DNA of 64,000 nt from Guillardia theta CCMP2712 (Eukaryota > Cryptophyceae > Pyrenomonadales > Geminigeraceae). Below the pieces are notes generated by a model. That model searched no databases, was not told the origin of the DNA, and saw only the letters and a list, made by a program, of their open reading frames with translations. Both the position numbers and the translations under genes were made by a program. Below are positions 43,163 to 57,689 of this stretch, piece by piece. The stretch covers positions 400,005 through 464,004 of the forward strand of contig NW_005434650.1 of NCBI RefSeq assembly GCF_000315625.1. Direction: 5' to 3'. How positions within the stretch are numbered: position 1 is the stretch's first letter; each line of letters starts with the position of its first letter.

Positions 43163-46100
43163 TTAGTCTATCTGCAACAGGATCCCAACTCCTGCCAGCA
43201 CCCACTTGTAACAGTAGATGCCGTAGAGGGTCACCACAGTAGGCTCGGAGGTCTTGAGCTGAGAGAAGAACACGTAGGAACCGGGCGGGTTGCCTCCGCC
43301 TCGTTGCGAGACGTAGTACACCGGGCAGTCGTAGTACCCCGTCATTCTCCTCTCCTTGGTCGGGATGGCCTTGAGGTGGATGACTGGCATTGGGGGGGCG
43401 AGCTCTCGTAGAATAGAGTCTCGCAGCTCGTCGGCCTGCACAAGGATAAGTCAGGAAAGTCATCTCCCTCGCAGCATGCTCCAGCTCTACCTCACGATCC
43501 CATCTAGCGCCCTCGATGAAGAGGCCATGGATGTAGGCGCCCTCCTCCGGCTGCCCCTCCGGCTGCTCCCACTCCATCTTAGTGATGTCCGTGAACGTTT
43601 CCACGTCATCAAGAGGCCACTGGTGCGCTCTCGCTGTCGTCTGCATGACGGCAGTCACGAACGCCATCGGGTTGAACGTCCCCGACAGCCAGACGGAGGG
43701 AGGCATCTTCAGCGAGTCAGCCCAGTCTGCGAACTGCTTGATCCTATCCAGCACGTCCTGGAACCAGACAGGCAGCGACTTCAAGGTCCTCCATGCATCC
43801 TTCTCCCACGTCTGCAGAGCGAGTCAGAGGTCAAACAAGAGTGTTCACAGGCCTCACCGATGGGATCTGATCCATGAACATCGACGTCATCTGCTTGTCC
43901 ATCATGTCGGAGATGTTCAGGGCTCCCTGCAGCCCCAGCTGCAGGTCGATCAGCGACTTGCGCATGGTGCCGAGTAGGATGTTCATTCGCTCGCATTCCT
44001 GGAGCAGCAGCACAAGGTAAGGGGTGAGATTCTCGGGGGGTCCGATCCTGGTCTTGATGTCGAAGATGTTGAAGTCCTCAGGAAGTCTCCCGAGGAAGTC
44101 TGTCACCTGCTTTGCAATGACATCTTCTTTCGAGGCCCCTCCTCCTCCCCCTCCTCCTCCTCCAAGCTCCATTAACTGCTTGAACAAGTTGAAGCACTCG
44201 TTGTTCAGGTACGAGATGTCCGCGTTGGGGTGCAGCCCGAAGGCGACGGGGGTCTCAGGTGGAAGGTTCCAGTCGATGTGATTCAGGTACTCCTCGTAGT
44301 TGCCCTTCAGCTTGGACTTGAACCCTGGGAAGAGCTCGTGCCCCTCCTGGTAGATCTGAGGGATCACGAGGGTCTCGAGGTAGGTCACGTTGGTACGTCG
44401 GTCCCACTTGTCAGTGATGTGTCCTCCGTACATGATTTCTCCGAAGATGTACTTCAGGTCCGCGTACGGGACCTCTTCGTTCGCTCGTGACCCTGTCCTT
44501 GCATTCAACATATTCACCGCAACCTGAGCACATTGCGCCAGGTCGCCCATGGTGAAACCGTAGATGTTGCTGCAGCTCCAACCGATGAAGCCGAACTTTC
44601 GACGGCCGTTGATGAGGGCATGGAAGCAACAGAGGGCTAGCAGCACAGGCTTGAAGTCCTCCTTCCTGTGACACGTGTCTATAAAGTTCTGGTCGAATGC
44701 CTGCCAGGCCCTTAGCAGGTTTGCGCGGAGGGACTGAGCTGGCTGGTTCGACACCTTGATGGAGTTCTGCAGGATCGCTTCAGGAATGGTCTGCTGCCAG
44801 GGCAGAGGAGGAGGTTCCGACGACAAGAAGCATCGGAAGTCAGGGTGAGTCCCCTCTTGTGAGGCCTCGAGCTTTCTCTCGAGGACCTTGACCCACAAGG
44901 ACATGAGGTGGATGTTCTGAAGGAACACCCATCCTCCCTCCTTCATGCACCTGTCCAGCGCTTGCTCTGCCACTGGCTCCTGGCCCTGACCCATGGAGAT
45001 GTTGATGAACATTCCATTCTCCACGGAGAAGCCCTTCTTCTTCAGCAGAGGGTCAAGATCCGCCACTACGTCCGCTCCTGGAAAGAGGTAAAAGAAGGCT
45101 GCGGTCTGCGGGGCCGTCTCGCGGTAGATTGAGAAAATGTTGAATGCCTCCTCATCAATGAACATCTTCCCGAACCTCTGAATGATGAGAGTCCGCAGGG
45201 AAGCCGTCAGACGATCCGGACGCAGAGCTCGCAATATGCAGAGCTTCTGGAATTCTGCGTAGTTGCCGTACTCCCCAGGAGGTGGCTTCAACTCTGGCTG
45301 CTCCAGCTTCACCCACTCTTCCCACTGCTTGGCACCGGACTCGATGTCCTGTGTGATCTTTTGGAAGGCTGGTATCTCTGCAAGCCCACAGACCGATTGC
45401 CAGGCATTCTCGTTGATGAAAGCAGAGACCTCGGCACTCATTAGAGGTGCGTTCATGTTCTTCGTCCCTTTCAACATGTACTGCACTTCATCCGGATTGA
45501 GCTCGCCCTTGTGCTCATTGGAGACATGAATTTCAGGGTTTCTCTGCAAGATCTTCAAGAAGATGCTGGTAACGAACAAGAGCTTGTGCTCGTCAAATAG
45601 CCCTCTCCTTGTGAAATTGTAAATACCATACGAGATCGAATACGTCAACTCTCTCAATCTGTTGGAGAGGTCGATGTTTTCATTTGTTTGTATCTCCCCA
45701 TTCTCCAATTTTCCTTTCAGCCCAGCTTTGATCATCATTGCAGCAACACGGAACCTCTTGAACCTGAAGTCAAGTGTCAATGACAACCACACCAGGGGAA
45801 GTCTCCAACACTCACGGGTTGTTTCCTTTGGTGCATTGTATCAACTTTTGGACGTGCATGGAATCGCCCACGTACTTCTTGCCTGCCGAGTCGATGGATT
45901 TGAGGAACACAGCAGTAAAGGCTGCAAGGGAGTAGTGATAGAAGCTGTGCACTTTGAACATTTCTCCCAGAGCGAAGAAGAGCAGAGCTCCTCTGTTCGC
46001 CACACCTCTGTAATCCTCACGAGCTTGATTAATGGTAATCTCTGTCTCCTTGGCGATTGCAACCTATCACATGAAGCATCAGCGCTCTTCGTGCAACAAC

Positions 46101-49100
46101 TTCTCATGGCAATTTACCTTCTCGTTGATCTCGATCGAAGTCTTCTTCGCGTCCTCCAGGGACTCGATCAGGGCGACATCTTCAGTGATGTCTCCTTGAG
46201 CTTCGGCCAGCTTTCTCAACAGATCGTCTTCAAGCTGCTTCAGCCTCACGGTGAATTCATTCTGCTGTTTTATCAAGGTCGTTTTCTCTTCTTCAAGATC
46301 TGGCCTTTCTTTGGTAACAACTTTCGCCAGCAGCTGATCCTCCAAACCATCCTAAAGAAACAAGTCAAGCGGGTATTGTAACAGGATCACTGAAGAAAAC
46401 GGCGGTTGACTCACCTCGGTGACCATAAAATTAATCAGAGTGCACTCCGCCTGAACTTCAGGGGGGTAATGCGGGTTGGCAAGTTTGGTATGTAGAATGA
46501 GCTTGAAGTTGTCGTTATATTCGACGTCCTTGTCCCCGAGCTTCACAAAAAAGTTTCTTCCCTTCTTGGTCTTCTGACGTCCAATGACTGGGCCAATCAC
46601 CGCATCGAGCGATTCTTGAAGGTTTTCAATCATCACTGACCAACCAGACTCCAAGGCTCTTTCCATCGTCTCCAGGAGTTTCTTTGTACCCAGCCTGGTG
46701 ACCTGCAAGTTGTTCTTGCTCTCCTTCTCTCGCACCCATACAATCCCTTGCAGCTGGGGGTCGATCATGAGCGGCCAGCGTTCGGCGTAGGTGGTGATTG
46801 CGCCATTTTCAATCGAAACTCGATCGGACGGCAGGCCCTCACTGTTCCAGCGCGCTACTTGAGCAGGGTCTGTAAGGATCGACATGGGATCGGGGTTGCC
46901 GGACAGCGGGACGTTGTTCTGCTTGAGGTAGGGAAGCATAACGTCGTTGATCAGTTTGTTCCTGAACAGCTTGTTGAAGCATCCTACGTACGAGACGAAA
47001 GCAGACGCTATCAAGACATCACCAGGTAGCAGCTCAGCATCAGCCTTCATCTGTTGGACATTGATTGCCCATCGCTCCTGCTCTGAGCCGAGGGCAGCCA
47101 TCAGGCGCTGAGCCAGACCGAGCTTGTTCTGGAGGCGCTCGCCCTCTGCAACCACAGCGTTCTTCTCGGCTACAACCTTGTCATACTCTTGGATCAAGAC
47201 CGCGAGCTTGGCCTCGAGATCAGCCACATGCGCGTTGACCTCAGCCAGCTTCGTGTTTGCTGCCTCCAGCTCGTCTTGTGCTTGTTTCAAAGCTTGACGC
47301 TTCGGTTCGACAGTCACAACAATGTCGTAATAAACGACAATGTTGAGAAGAAACTCGCAAAGACCTGCTGCAGCATTTGACTTTTTCTTCATGATTTCAG
47401 TGTCCTTCACATGCTCGTAAGCCAAATATGGCCTTGCTGCTTCAACAAACTTTGCCTGCATCTGGGAATTGTCGATGACTTGCTTCAATCCTTTCAAGTC
47501 TTCGATAAACTTGTTGACATCCTTCATCATATTCTTTGCTGCGTTCCAATCTCTGTTCTTGGGCCCCTCTCCTCGAATAGCCAAGATTGCAGCAGTGACA
47601 TCGTCTACACCTGGAGGTGGTTTTCCCATACTCTTCAACTCTCCGAGATCCTTTTTGTTGAGGGTATCGAGCGCAGCTTCAGCCTTCTCGACTGCGGGAA
47701 TAGCAGCAGCGAGGTCTCTCTCACAATCTTCTTGCATGATCGATGCGTTGTTTGCAATCACAGCAGTCTTGGCTGCCTCCTCTTGCGCCGCAGCCGCAGC
47801 TTCTTCAACCTTGGCTTTCTCTCCTCCGACTACTTCCGCAACTTCGTCAGCTTTCACCTTAGCTGCTTCTACTTCAACAGACTTCACTTTCACTTGCTCA
47901 ACGAGAATGGCAACATCAGAGGCAGTATGTTCCAATTTGTCGAGACCATTGCTTAAACGCAATATGTTTGCTTCCAAATCTGATCTTTTCTTGGCCAACA
48001 TGTTCTTGTATAGATATATCAGCTCTAGGAATGACTTTGGTGTGGTGTAGTTGTATCGTTTCTCCTGCGCTAGATACTCTTCTGAGGCTTCATTGACTCG
48101 ACCGAAGGAGAATGGCATAAATTTGGTGATGACTTCTTTGGTTTCTGGTTTTCCGAGGTCGTTGTCATGAAGGAATCTCTTGGCGACATCGAACAAGGCA
48201 GTCTCGGGCCATGGCTGGAACCAATCGATGACAGTCGAGTTGATCAGAGAAGGGAAGCGCGAAGCTCGCCTTCTGAAAGCGTCTCCAACAGGAGAGAAGC
48301 AGAGGCACACGTGCAAGTTCTTCTTCACTTTGGCGATGAAGAACTCAAACATAGGATCCTTCGCATCGGGGACACCCTCTCCTTTCCCTTCATTTCGAAT
48401 CGTGTTGTAAATGGTGTCAACCTCGTCGGGTGCGAACAAACCAGGAATCTTTCCAGATGACAACATCTCGTTCAAATACACAAGGAATCTCTCATCAGCA
48501 ATCTGTGAATCCAAGAACATGAAGACTATCTGCTCTCCTTTCAGTCCTGCCTTGAAGTACATCTGCTTGATATCTTCCTTCAAATCACCCATTCCATACG
48601 TCCCAGAGATGGCGATTTGAACCACAGAGCAGTTGCAAATGAACGCAGAAAGCCTGCAAAGAGATTGCTTACCCGACCCTCCAACTCCGACCATCAATCC
48701 ATGTCCGTTCTGAAGGATTCTGCATATTCTGCACACATGCTTCATTGCATCTTCGAACAGAACGAGATTCATGGCGGCATTCGTCTCATTGTAAGAGTTC
48801 AAAGCCATGTTGAGGATGTGGCTGAGTGAATCCATGCTTTCAGCTTTGTTGTAGCTCTTCTCATCAAGATCCTTCCAACAGTGACAGAAGATCAGAGGGG
48901 TTGGGAATACGATGCTTTGATCCAAATCCTTAAAGTATTTCTTGCCGACATCCTTGGCAATCTTTTGAAAGTCGTCCAAATGCTTGGTGGATACAAGCCT
49001 GTCCCCGTAAGTCCTTTCACACTCGTGTATGAACAAAGAAGCGAATTTCGCTTGCTCAGAGAAGTATGCAGGCTCGGACATGAGCATGCCTTTGAAGATC

Positions 49101-52100
49101 GAGGCAAGATGCCTGATCGAGAACTCATAGTGAAAGTTAATGGCAGTCTTGCGAAAGGTGTTGGCGACTTTGTTATGCAATTCAAGTGCTGCCTGGATAA
49201 GTTTATGTGCAAATTGTTCATCATTGAGAGCGTCCCCGAAGTTCTTCAAGTGTCCCTTCAAAAAGGTTGAGAAGATAGTCATCAGGGCTTCTGAGCCGGG
49301 GAACCCTATCGCGAAGATCATGAAATGACGCTGCAGTCGAGGGTTCACCACGAAGGATCCACACGTTGGATTCATAGCACACAAGAATTGAACATTCTGA
49401 ATGACTCTCAGCTGCAGCTTCGCCATATCATACCAGTGCTGGTAATCCATGTACTGACGGAGCAGCGAGATGGGATACTGAGTTTCATATGGATCAAGCT
49501 GGGGCATATTCAAATCATCCACAAAGTAGACCAAGCGCATGCTTCCCGGGGGACCATAGTTTCTTCCAGCCTTCTTCTCGAGCGGGGCTTCAAGCATAGA
49601 CCGGAAGCCACTACCATCAGTGTAGTAGTTGAAGTTCATAGTGAGAGACATGAAGTCTTCGCTGAGGCTTCTCAGTTTGCCGTTGATCATGGCGGTCTTG
49701 CCAGCACCAGCAAGCCCGATCAACAGAGCAGGATATCTGAGCTCAACATGCAGATCGAGGAAGAAGGTTATCGACTGAGTCTCGCCAGTGGGTACAGTCA
49801 CAGAGTCCATCGGTACGCTCGATTCGTACACGATTTGTGGCACTACCTGCGCCCATGGGGTGAACTTACTGGTGGCCTTGTCCACAAAAAAGTCATAGAT
49901 CATCCCCTTTGTTGGCAGTTTCACTCGAGTCCATTTCGATTTCCACCAGTTGCTGAAATTTTTTCGCATGTCTATTCCGTCTGTGATTGTGAAACCAGCC
50001 CCGAAGGCCCATATTGCAGCGAAGACAAAGTATGTTTCAATGACGGTAGCCTCGTTCGCCATGTCTTTGGGAACATTCTCACTGGTCAGCAGACCGTCCA
50101 AGACCCTTGTCAATGACTGAACCATATTAAAATCTAAACAGTTGAAATCGGGAAGCATATGACGAAACTCTTTCTTGATTGCAAAGAGAGTGTCAGGAAC
50201 ATAAGTAGAAAATAGCTCCAACAAGAGGCTTTTCCTTTCAGGAGAGTCGTCTTCTCGTTTCATCACCCATGTTTGTATAAAATTGTACCACTGCTTCGTT
50301 TCTGTGATATATAGAACCCCGGCTCTTGATGATGTTGCTGGAGTAGCATATTTGAGATCCCTCAATTCAAAAATCAATCGCATATGAGGCTTCATGACTA
50401 TTCTTTCATTAGATGCAAGTGTCAACAGCTTGTTGTCATCCATCACAGAATTCATCGATTCGATCCAGTTGGCATCCAAATCTCCATCCAAGATAATCCA
50501 TTTTGGATCAGTTCCGGGAGCGTTGGCAGCTTCTCTCAAGAGCATGGAAAATATTCCATCCTTCCATTCTCGAGTCGTCAAATTAATATATCCATAGAAC
50601 TCGGTCGTTTGGATAGCCTTTGGATCTAAATCTTTGATTGTTGTCTTCAATCCGCGTTTACCATTCGCAGCACCCAATATTTTCCAACAGGTTGATTTTC
50701 CTGTTCCTGAAGTTCCCATGATGAATACGCAATGTCGCACAGCCAACAACTCAGACAGTTGAACAGTCTTCAAAACGGCATTTTCCTCTGGCTGATATCC
50801 AACATCTACAAAGCATTCTTCGATCTTCTTTTCGAGATCCCAATCGCGCTGCCGAGGAACATCTTCTCCTGGGAACAAGTCCCCCAACAATCCCATGAAA
50901 ATGATCAAATCGTCACCAACAATCTTGGGAAGATTGAAGTCTCTCAGAGATCGGAACAACAAAGTGATTTCTGACTTCTCTGGCTCATTACGTTTGAAGT
51001 CGCCGGCCACTCTCAAAACACTCTTGATAGCACGTAGACCCCAATCATAATGCATAGCCTTAGACAAGAGATCCTTGCAAAGGGTGTAAAGATTTATGAA
51101 TTTCACCGCAAGAAGCTTTGCTTGCGTGAACCCCTCTGCCATTAGCATGTTTTCGGCGATCAAAGCAAAATCTGGGACAACAACAGTAACTGGACGAAAC
51201 AAAGCCTTCAGCGACTCTGGTAAAGGTGTCCTTCCAAGATACCCAGGATTCATCGTGATGTAGGCACCACACGTGGGGTCAAGTTTCAGTTCAGCTCCTT
51301 CAAGCACAAAGGTCTTTCTTTGGGCTACGATTGCATCCAGGACACTCTTATATTGTGTAGAACAGACCGATAAAACTTCTGCAATGAGGCGGTTGAATTC
51401 ATCGAAGCAACCCCAGGCACCTGATGCACCAAGACCTTTCCAGATGTCTCCCATTGATTTGTAGTCCATCTCTGGAGCGCAATTGAACACATAAATACAC
51501 TTTGCAAGCATTGCACCCAGATCTTTCGTTGTTTCCGTCTTTCCTGTTCCTGCGGGTCCAGCGGGAGCACATCCCATGCAAAGTTTCAAAGCTTGAGTAG
51601 CAGTGACGTAAATTCTATCAGTCAGTGGCGTAATTACCAGCCTGGCTCCATTCCCGATATATTCATATCCGTACTTGAATTCTGCATCAACGATTAAAAC
51701 GAAACAATCCCCTTCACTTTCTCTCCATTCAAAGCGAAGCTGGGACTGCCATTCAAAATGATTTATATCTGTCACATTGAAGTTGACAAGCTTCAAGATA
51801 ATATCTCTTGAATGTGCGTCTAGCGTAATCAGACACATGGTTTTCATTCGGTCCGCTTTGCTCAAGTCCGTTCGAACCAAATCGATCAACGAAGTAAGGC
51901 CCTCAATTTTGGAATCTGCCATTTCTTTCATTGCATTTGGGTTTGTGGAAAGATTATGGAAAGTTTCTCTCATTTTAGTCGTGAAATCTAAAAGACTCAC
52001 TGTCAAAATGATTTGATTGGGAACAGACTTCAACCATTCTCCAACAGAAGATTTAGTGGCAAATGATTGCAAGCTCTGGAACATAATGTCACGCAAGCTT

Positions 52101-55100
52101 TCGGTGAGTCTGTTCTGAATGTCCTGTAGGTAATACTCAACCCTTCCTTCGACTTTCAGAGGTTTTGTGAACTCGATATGCTCTATTCCAACACAAGACT
52201 CCAACCCTGTGGCTGATGGTCTATCTTGCGGACTGGGACCTGGGTTGAGGTCGAGGTGATCCACAGCAGCGATGATCTTCGGCATGTGAAAATTCACTTT
52301 GTCCGGTTGATTTCCTGTGCAGAATCAGTCAGTTCAAACAATCAGTTGCCCTTCAAAGATATACCATTTGACAAAATATCAAGCAAATCAGAGGTTGACA
52401 CAAAGTAAAATCTTGGAAATATTCTCCTCTTCTGTTCAAGATAATTTGCAAGGGATTTCTCGCAAAGCTCTAGTTTGTATTGCGTCTCCTCCAACAACTT
52501 CAGCACTCCATCAACCGTGCATGCTTTAGCAGCAAGCTTGATTTGAGAAAAATCCGCGAGAACCTTCCTTACATCTTTATCAATTCCAGCAAACCTTTCC
52601 GTGTCCTCAGGAAGTTCCTTTTTGACTTCATCTGACCCAATGAAAAGCGTTTCGAGATAAGCCCAGGTCCTTTGAATTTCATTCATGATAGAAACCACAT
52701 CTGAGACTGCTGACAGTGTCTTCTGCCAGCTTGACACAGTCTGTACTTGAGCACCCTGGCAGATTTCTTCATCTTCGAAAGTAGAGAGATAGCGAGACCC
52801 CATCATATTTTGAATTTGCAGTTGATGATCTTCGAGGGTCTCAAAATCTTCCTCTGACAACTTTATCAGCTGCACATCAGTGTCCTTGTGCTGGATGAAA
52901 TTGAACTCAAGCCCAATCCATGTACTACCGATTTTCTTCAGAGCCTGCTCCATCTTTTCCTCCTTTTGAGCTCTGTTTACAATCTCTCCTACATCATCTT
53001 CAAACTTATGCAATTCAAGTCGTAACAAATCATCCAGCTTGAATGCATCGTCAATGACAAATTTGACGCCTGTCAAATCCATGAGCATTTTCCAATGTCT
53101 GTCCCGCATGCTAGGATGTCTCAAATCTGACACGAGGGGGATTGTAGAAAGAAAGTTCTTCACATTCTGTTCACAGACTACGAAACAATCAGTTTGCTTC
53201 ACAAATTTGTCTTGTGATCTCAGCTGTTTAAAAAGTCCTTTTGCTCGTTCTTCCATCGACTCACAATCGATGTCGTTCCAAAGGGTGGTCTTCCACTGGC
53301 CAACCTGATATTCAATCATATCCACCATATGCCACATTTGCACAATTTGCTGCAGCTCAGAATGACATTGGTCTTGCAGTGCTCTGGTTGGCTCCATCAA
53401 TTCAGGGAATTCGAAGATCCTCGCAAAGTTTGAAAGATCGGCAAATTCATCTTCGAGCTTCAACAACTCACTCCTTGTCCGAAAGATGTCTTGATATGCC
53501 TGTCCGACACCAGTCTTGAATTCAAACAATGGCTTCTTTCGGAATTCATATTGGTATGTTTTGACTTTGCTTTCGAAATTCTGAATGTTGTTCTTAATCT
53601 TCAAGGCCTCGCGTTCTTGAACTTTTTTGCCGAGTTCTTTTGCAATCGGAGCTTGCTTTTTCAGATGTCCCCAGTGTTCGACCACTTCAGTCATTTGAGC
53701 TTCACTCTTCTCAACATTGATTCCGTTCTTTGAAATTAGGCCGATTGCATCCTTCAGGACATCAAGCTGAAGCTCAATGTTGGGTTCTTCTTGTTTATAC
53801 TCAAAGATTCTCCCATTCACCTTCAAAAGCAGATCTCTCTGCTTATCTTCTGTTTCTCCAGCATTTGGATCGACATTCAAGTCTGCAAGAGCTGATCTTT
53901 CCCAGTTGAAAAGCCTTTCAAGTTCCTCAACAACTCTTGTCGACATCTTTGCGAAGAAGTTGGACTGCTCTGCGATTCTTCCAAATTCTAACACACGGAC
54001 ATCCTCCAGGTCCTTCTTGCCACTGACGGAAAACAATCGTTTTTGGACGAAGGTAGATATGGGCTTCAATGGTGCCATCGAACCATCTGACGAATAAATG
54101 CACGTCCACTCTTGCGTGTCAGGGTCGAACTGGTACATGTCATCCAGCATCTTGCCTTGTCTGTCGTAACCACCGTAGACAACGATCTTTCCATCGAGGA
54201 CACTAATGATAAAGTCTGATCTAGGCTTCGGGACATCTCCAGAAACTTCACAATTCTCCCACAATATTTGGTCTCCTTTTTCGAAATTCTTGGGATTGTT
54301 TCCTTTGATTGTACCGATAGACATGATGTTCGTGAACATGTTCGTACCATCATCGTGACTTGCGTCACCACCGAACAAGTAGACCTTTCCCTCGAGAAAA
54401 GCAATTCCACTTCCAAGACGTTTGCCTGGTGCTGTCAAAGGAAGATTCATATCCTCCTCAGTCGCTTCGGCTTCACCCTCTTCTGGCTCAGCTTCTTCAT
54501 TTTCTGATTTTGGTGGTTCTTGACCCGTAGGCTCATTCGCATCAGCTTCTGTCTTGGAGTCCTTTGCGTTCGTGTCGTGAGCGTTCTCTGCTCCCGTTTC
54601 CGACTGGTTGTTCGTTGTTGCATCTTCACTTGTTGGTTCTTGGGAGGAGCTGATCCTCTCAATTCCTGAGTTGGAAGATTTGCCAATATGAAGCCAATCC
54701 ATCTTGTTGATGTTCTGTGCTGATAAGATACGGAGGTCATCATTCCTGTTACCTTCTTTGTCAACACCGCCAAACACAAGCACTTTCTTCCCAAGAGGGA
54801 TTAAACATGCAGAATGCTTTGCAGTAATTCCTGGCTTGTCGCCGGCAATGTCTGTAGAAGGAGCCCATTTCCAAGTCCCTTTTTCACATACCAGGACATG
54901 GACTGAGTTGAAGTCAGCAGGAGGCTGAGTCTCAGGATCGGCGTCCTCGGGTGCAGGTTTTTGCCCTCCGAAAACAAGCATTTTCTCGTTGTCTAGAGTA
55001 GTGAAGGAATGAAACATACGGTCATCAGGAGCTTTCCCTTCGATTTCGGGAATTTCCCACTTGAGTTGCTCCGAATCAAAGATATTCACCGATGAGCTTC

Positions 55101-57276
55101 CGCCATAGTAAACAATCTTTTTCATCAGCGTGGTAGCTTGCATGCCCTGACTGTATCTTGGCGGTTGACCTTGCACTTTACACTTGACCCATGGATTCTC
55201 GAAATATGACTTCCAAGGAGATCCTCGGATAGGAATGATACTTCCTTGTACAGGATCATCGTAGGCTACTTCTATTTCGACTCCTCCCTGTCCTGGTGGG
55301 ATATAAGAGACGTCGTATGTGCCATCCTTGTTATCAACCAGCTTTGTCTTGAGTTTGATCTCTCCATATCTTACTTTGACCTTCCAATACTCCGCCTCTC
55401 CACCAGATGATCGATTTCGACCAGTGGTGTCCTTGGCTTGTATCTTGAAGACAGCAGGGAAGCCCCACATTCCTCCCTTATCAAAGATGCCAGGACCATA
55501 TGCAATACACTTCTGTGGTTTCGTGTTGACGTAGTATGTCCATTTCACGCGGTTGACAGTGAATCCTTCTCCACCAATTGAAACTCTGACGAAGACTTCT
55601 CCTGGTCCGAATTTGCTCCAGTCTGGCGATAAGCATCGAAGCTGTGTAGGAGATATGAATTCAGTCTTTTCAGAAATTTCTTCATTTCTCCCATCCGTGA
55701 ATTTGATCGTGATCTTTCCCTTGGAGAAATCAAGTCCATGTACGATCACCTCTGTTTTTCCTGTGATAGGACCTTCATCTGGTTCTAAACGTTGAACCGC
55801 GTATGGGGGGCCAACAATTCCGGAAACGTCAAGTGTAAAGAAGTCGTCAAGCCAATCATTGGACCACCCTCCGAACATAAGAATCTTAGCCGTCTTTGGG
55901 TCAAAGGCCCAAGCTGCATCCTCTCTAGCATTCGGACCAACTCCTTGCACCTGTGATTACGTGTATTAGCTGGGTCATGATCTTGTACCCGGTAACTTGA
56001 AATAAAGAGCTTACCACTCCTTGCGAGGACAACCATGTCATTGACTTGCAGTCTAAAACATCAACCTTCGATCGATAAGACCAATCAGTCCCTGAAACAA
56101 CATCATTCAGTCTGATTTTCGACATGTTTTGGGGCTCACGATTTTTTTCATGTGAAGTTTGACCTCCGAAAACGAACAGGTAGTAGCTTGGTACTGATTG
56201 CACTCCTTCAGCAAGATGGCTGCATAAGCGTGTAGGAGCGGTCGGATTTGCGAGGTTTCCTGAAAAGATGTATTTGAGTTTACCTCACAAACAAAGTACA
56301 TGCATACGTATTTGAGTCCAAGTAAACGTTGCCGTGCAGAAAATGTGAGTATCATCAAAGTACTGATTCGAGTCTCTCCCTCCAGTGACAATCAGGAATG
56401 TCTTTTCAATCACATTCGTGGTATGATTGCATCTTGGTGAGGGCAGACTGCCTTCAGTTTTGATGCCACCTGCAGGTGGTTTAGAATCAATCTTGGTTTG
56501 ATACGATGAAAACCTTCTCGTTCTACAGAGATTCCATTCTCCTCTCCTAGCCAAGTCCTTGTCTCGATATCAAAAATGTGCATATCGTTGAAATGCTGTC
56601 TCCTCTCTCCATGACCACCATACCCCCCAAACACCTATCGAAGGATTTAGGAATATATTTTCATGAACAAAGCAAAACTTCACGTATATTCGTTTGTTGC
56701 AAAGGGATGCAGTATGGTACGACCTTGGGCTTGGAGGAATTCCATTCGATGAGACATCAGACCAAATTGGTGTTTCAGGTTCCAGATCAAGTATGAAGCT
56801 ATCATTCAATCTACATTTTTCTCCAATTCCACCGAAAACGAAGAGTTCGGTATCACTTGGTTTGGAAATCATGAGTTCCATTACACAGCGATGGTAAAAG
56901 GTACCTGATGGTGTTACCCGTATGTCTCCATCGTGGTGGAGGGATGCTTCGATCCTCAGGGTCTAACTTCAACCACTTGTACTCATTCGATGACAATTCA
57001 ATGCAATAAGCTTCATTGAGTATCGTTGGCTTATCATCCTGCTCTGTGCAGCCTCCAAAAACGATTGCTCGCCGACCAACGATATTCAGAGAGTGGCCGC
57101 TGATCAGCACATCTCAGTATTCTCTGGTGGGATCGCACTCAACTTACCTCCTCCCTGTGGGTCGTTCGCCTGACTGTTCAGGGGCCTCCCACAGACAGGT
57201 TCCTTGCTCCTGTGGAAGAGATACAGCAGGTCAAGATTAGGTTCAATGCGGAATAGAATGAACTCACGCAAACCAT
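43163..57276 (-). CDS. DHC: Axonemal outer-arm dynein heavy chain with N-terminal kelch, IPT and filamin-like domains
   Basis: ATG 57276 opens a 9-base exon (MVC) spliced to EQGTCLWEAPEQSGERPTGR. Stop TAA is at 43163; about 4,500 residues. Kelch repeats (AIVFGGC, ELFVFGGIG, VFGGYGGHG, ILMFGGWSND) are followed by an IPT/TIG domain (EPDEGPITGKTEVIVHG), a filamin-like domain (DNKDGTYDVSYIPPGQGG) and a second kelch set (MLVFGGQKP, KVLVFGGVD, KIVVYGGYD). Then come the tail/linker and motor: AAA1 GPAGTGKTET (about 51550), AAA2 GTSGTGKST (about 50705), AAA3 GLAGAGKTA (about 49705), AAA4 GVGGSGKQS (about 48680), the coiled-coil stalk with microtubule-binding tip (about 47900-47200), AAA5-6 and the C-terminal domain. 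This domain order is that of Chlamydomonas outer-arm alpha-type chains, so the organism is flagellated. The motor is nearly intronless (5.9 kb exon), the kelch end intron-rich. Confidence 0.95.
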
Positions 57277-57689
57277 GGAAGCTTGTTAATCAGTCGAGAT
57301 GAACCAGATCATATCTGTACAGAGAAATTTCATTCACCCTACTTCGCCAACAATGGACAAAATGTTGAAGTACTTGTGCTATCTAAGCTCTACAGCTCGC
57401 CTTCTACAGAGATTCAAGGCATTTCCCTCATTTGCAATTAGGGTTACACCGGCACAGTTACTTTTCCATCTTGTCTGCTAACAGCAACCCACCTGTTTTT
57501 CATCTTACCCATTACCATGGTTTCAAACCTACAGCTTGAAGGGCAATCTGATCTCTATGCATCACAATCGCTTGCAAGACATCAGCAAATTCTGTCTAAC
57601 CTCAATCCTGTGCATTGTTGACATCTATCTCTTGCTCGCATCTCCCTTTTTCATCTTCCCGCGCATGTCTCGTTTGCATTGCGGACTCC
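57277..57689. other. Upstream region of the dynein gene
   Basis: No coding seen; it should hold the dynein promoter. It borders GC-rich repeat copy C. Confidence 0.4.
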
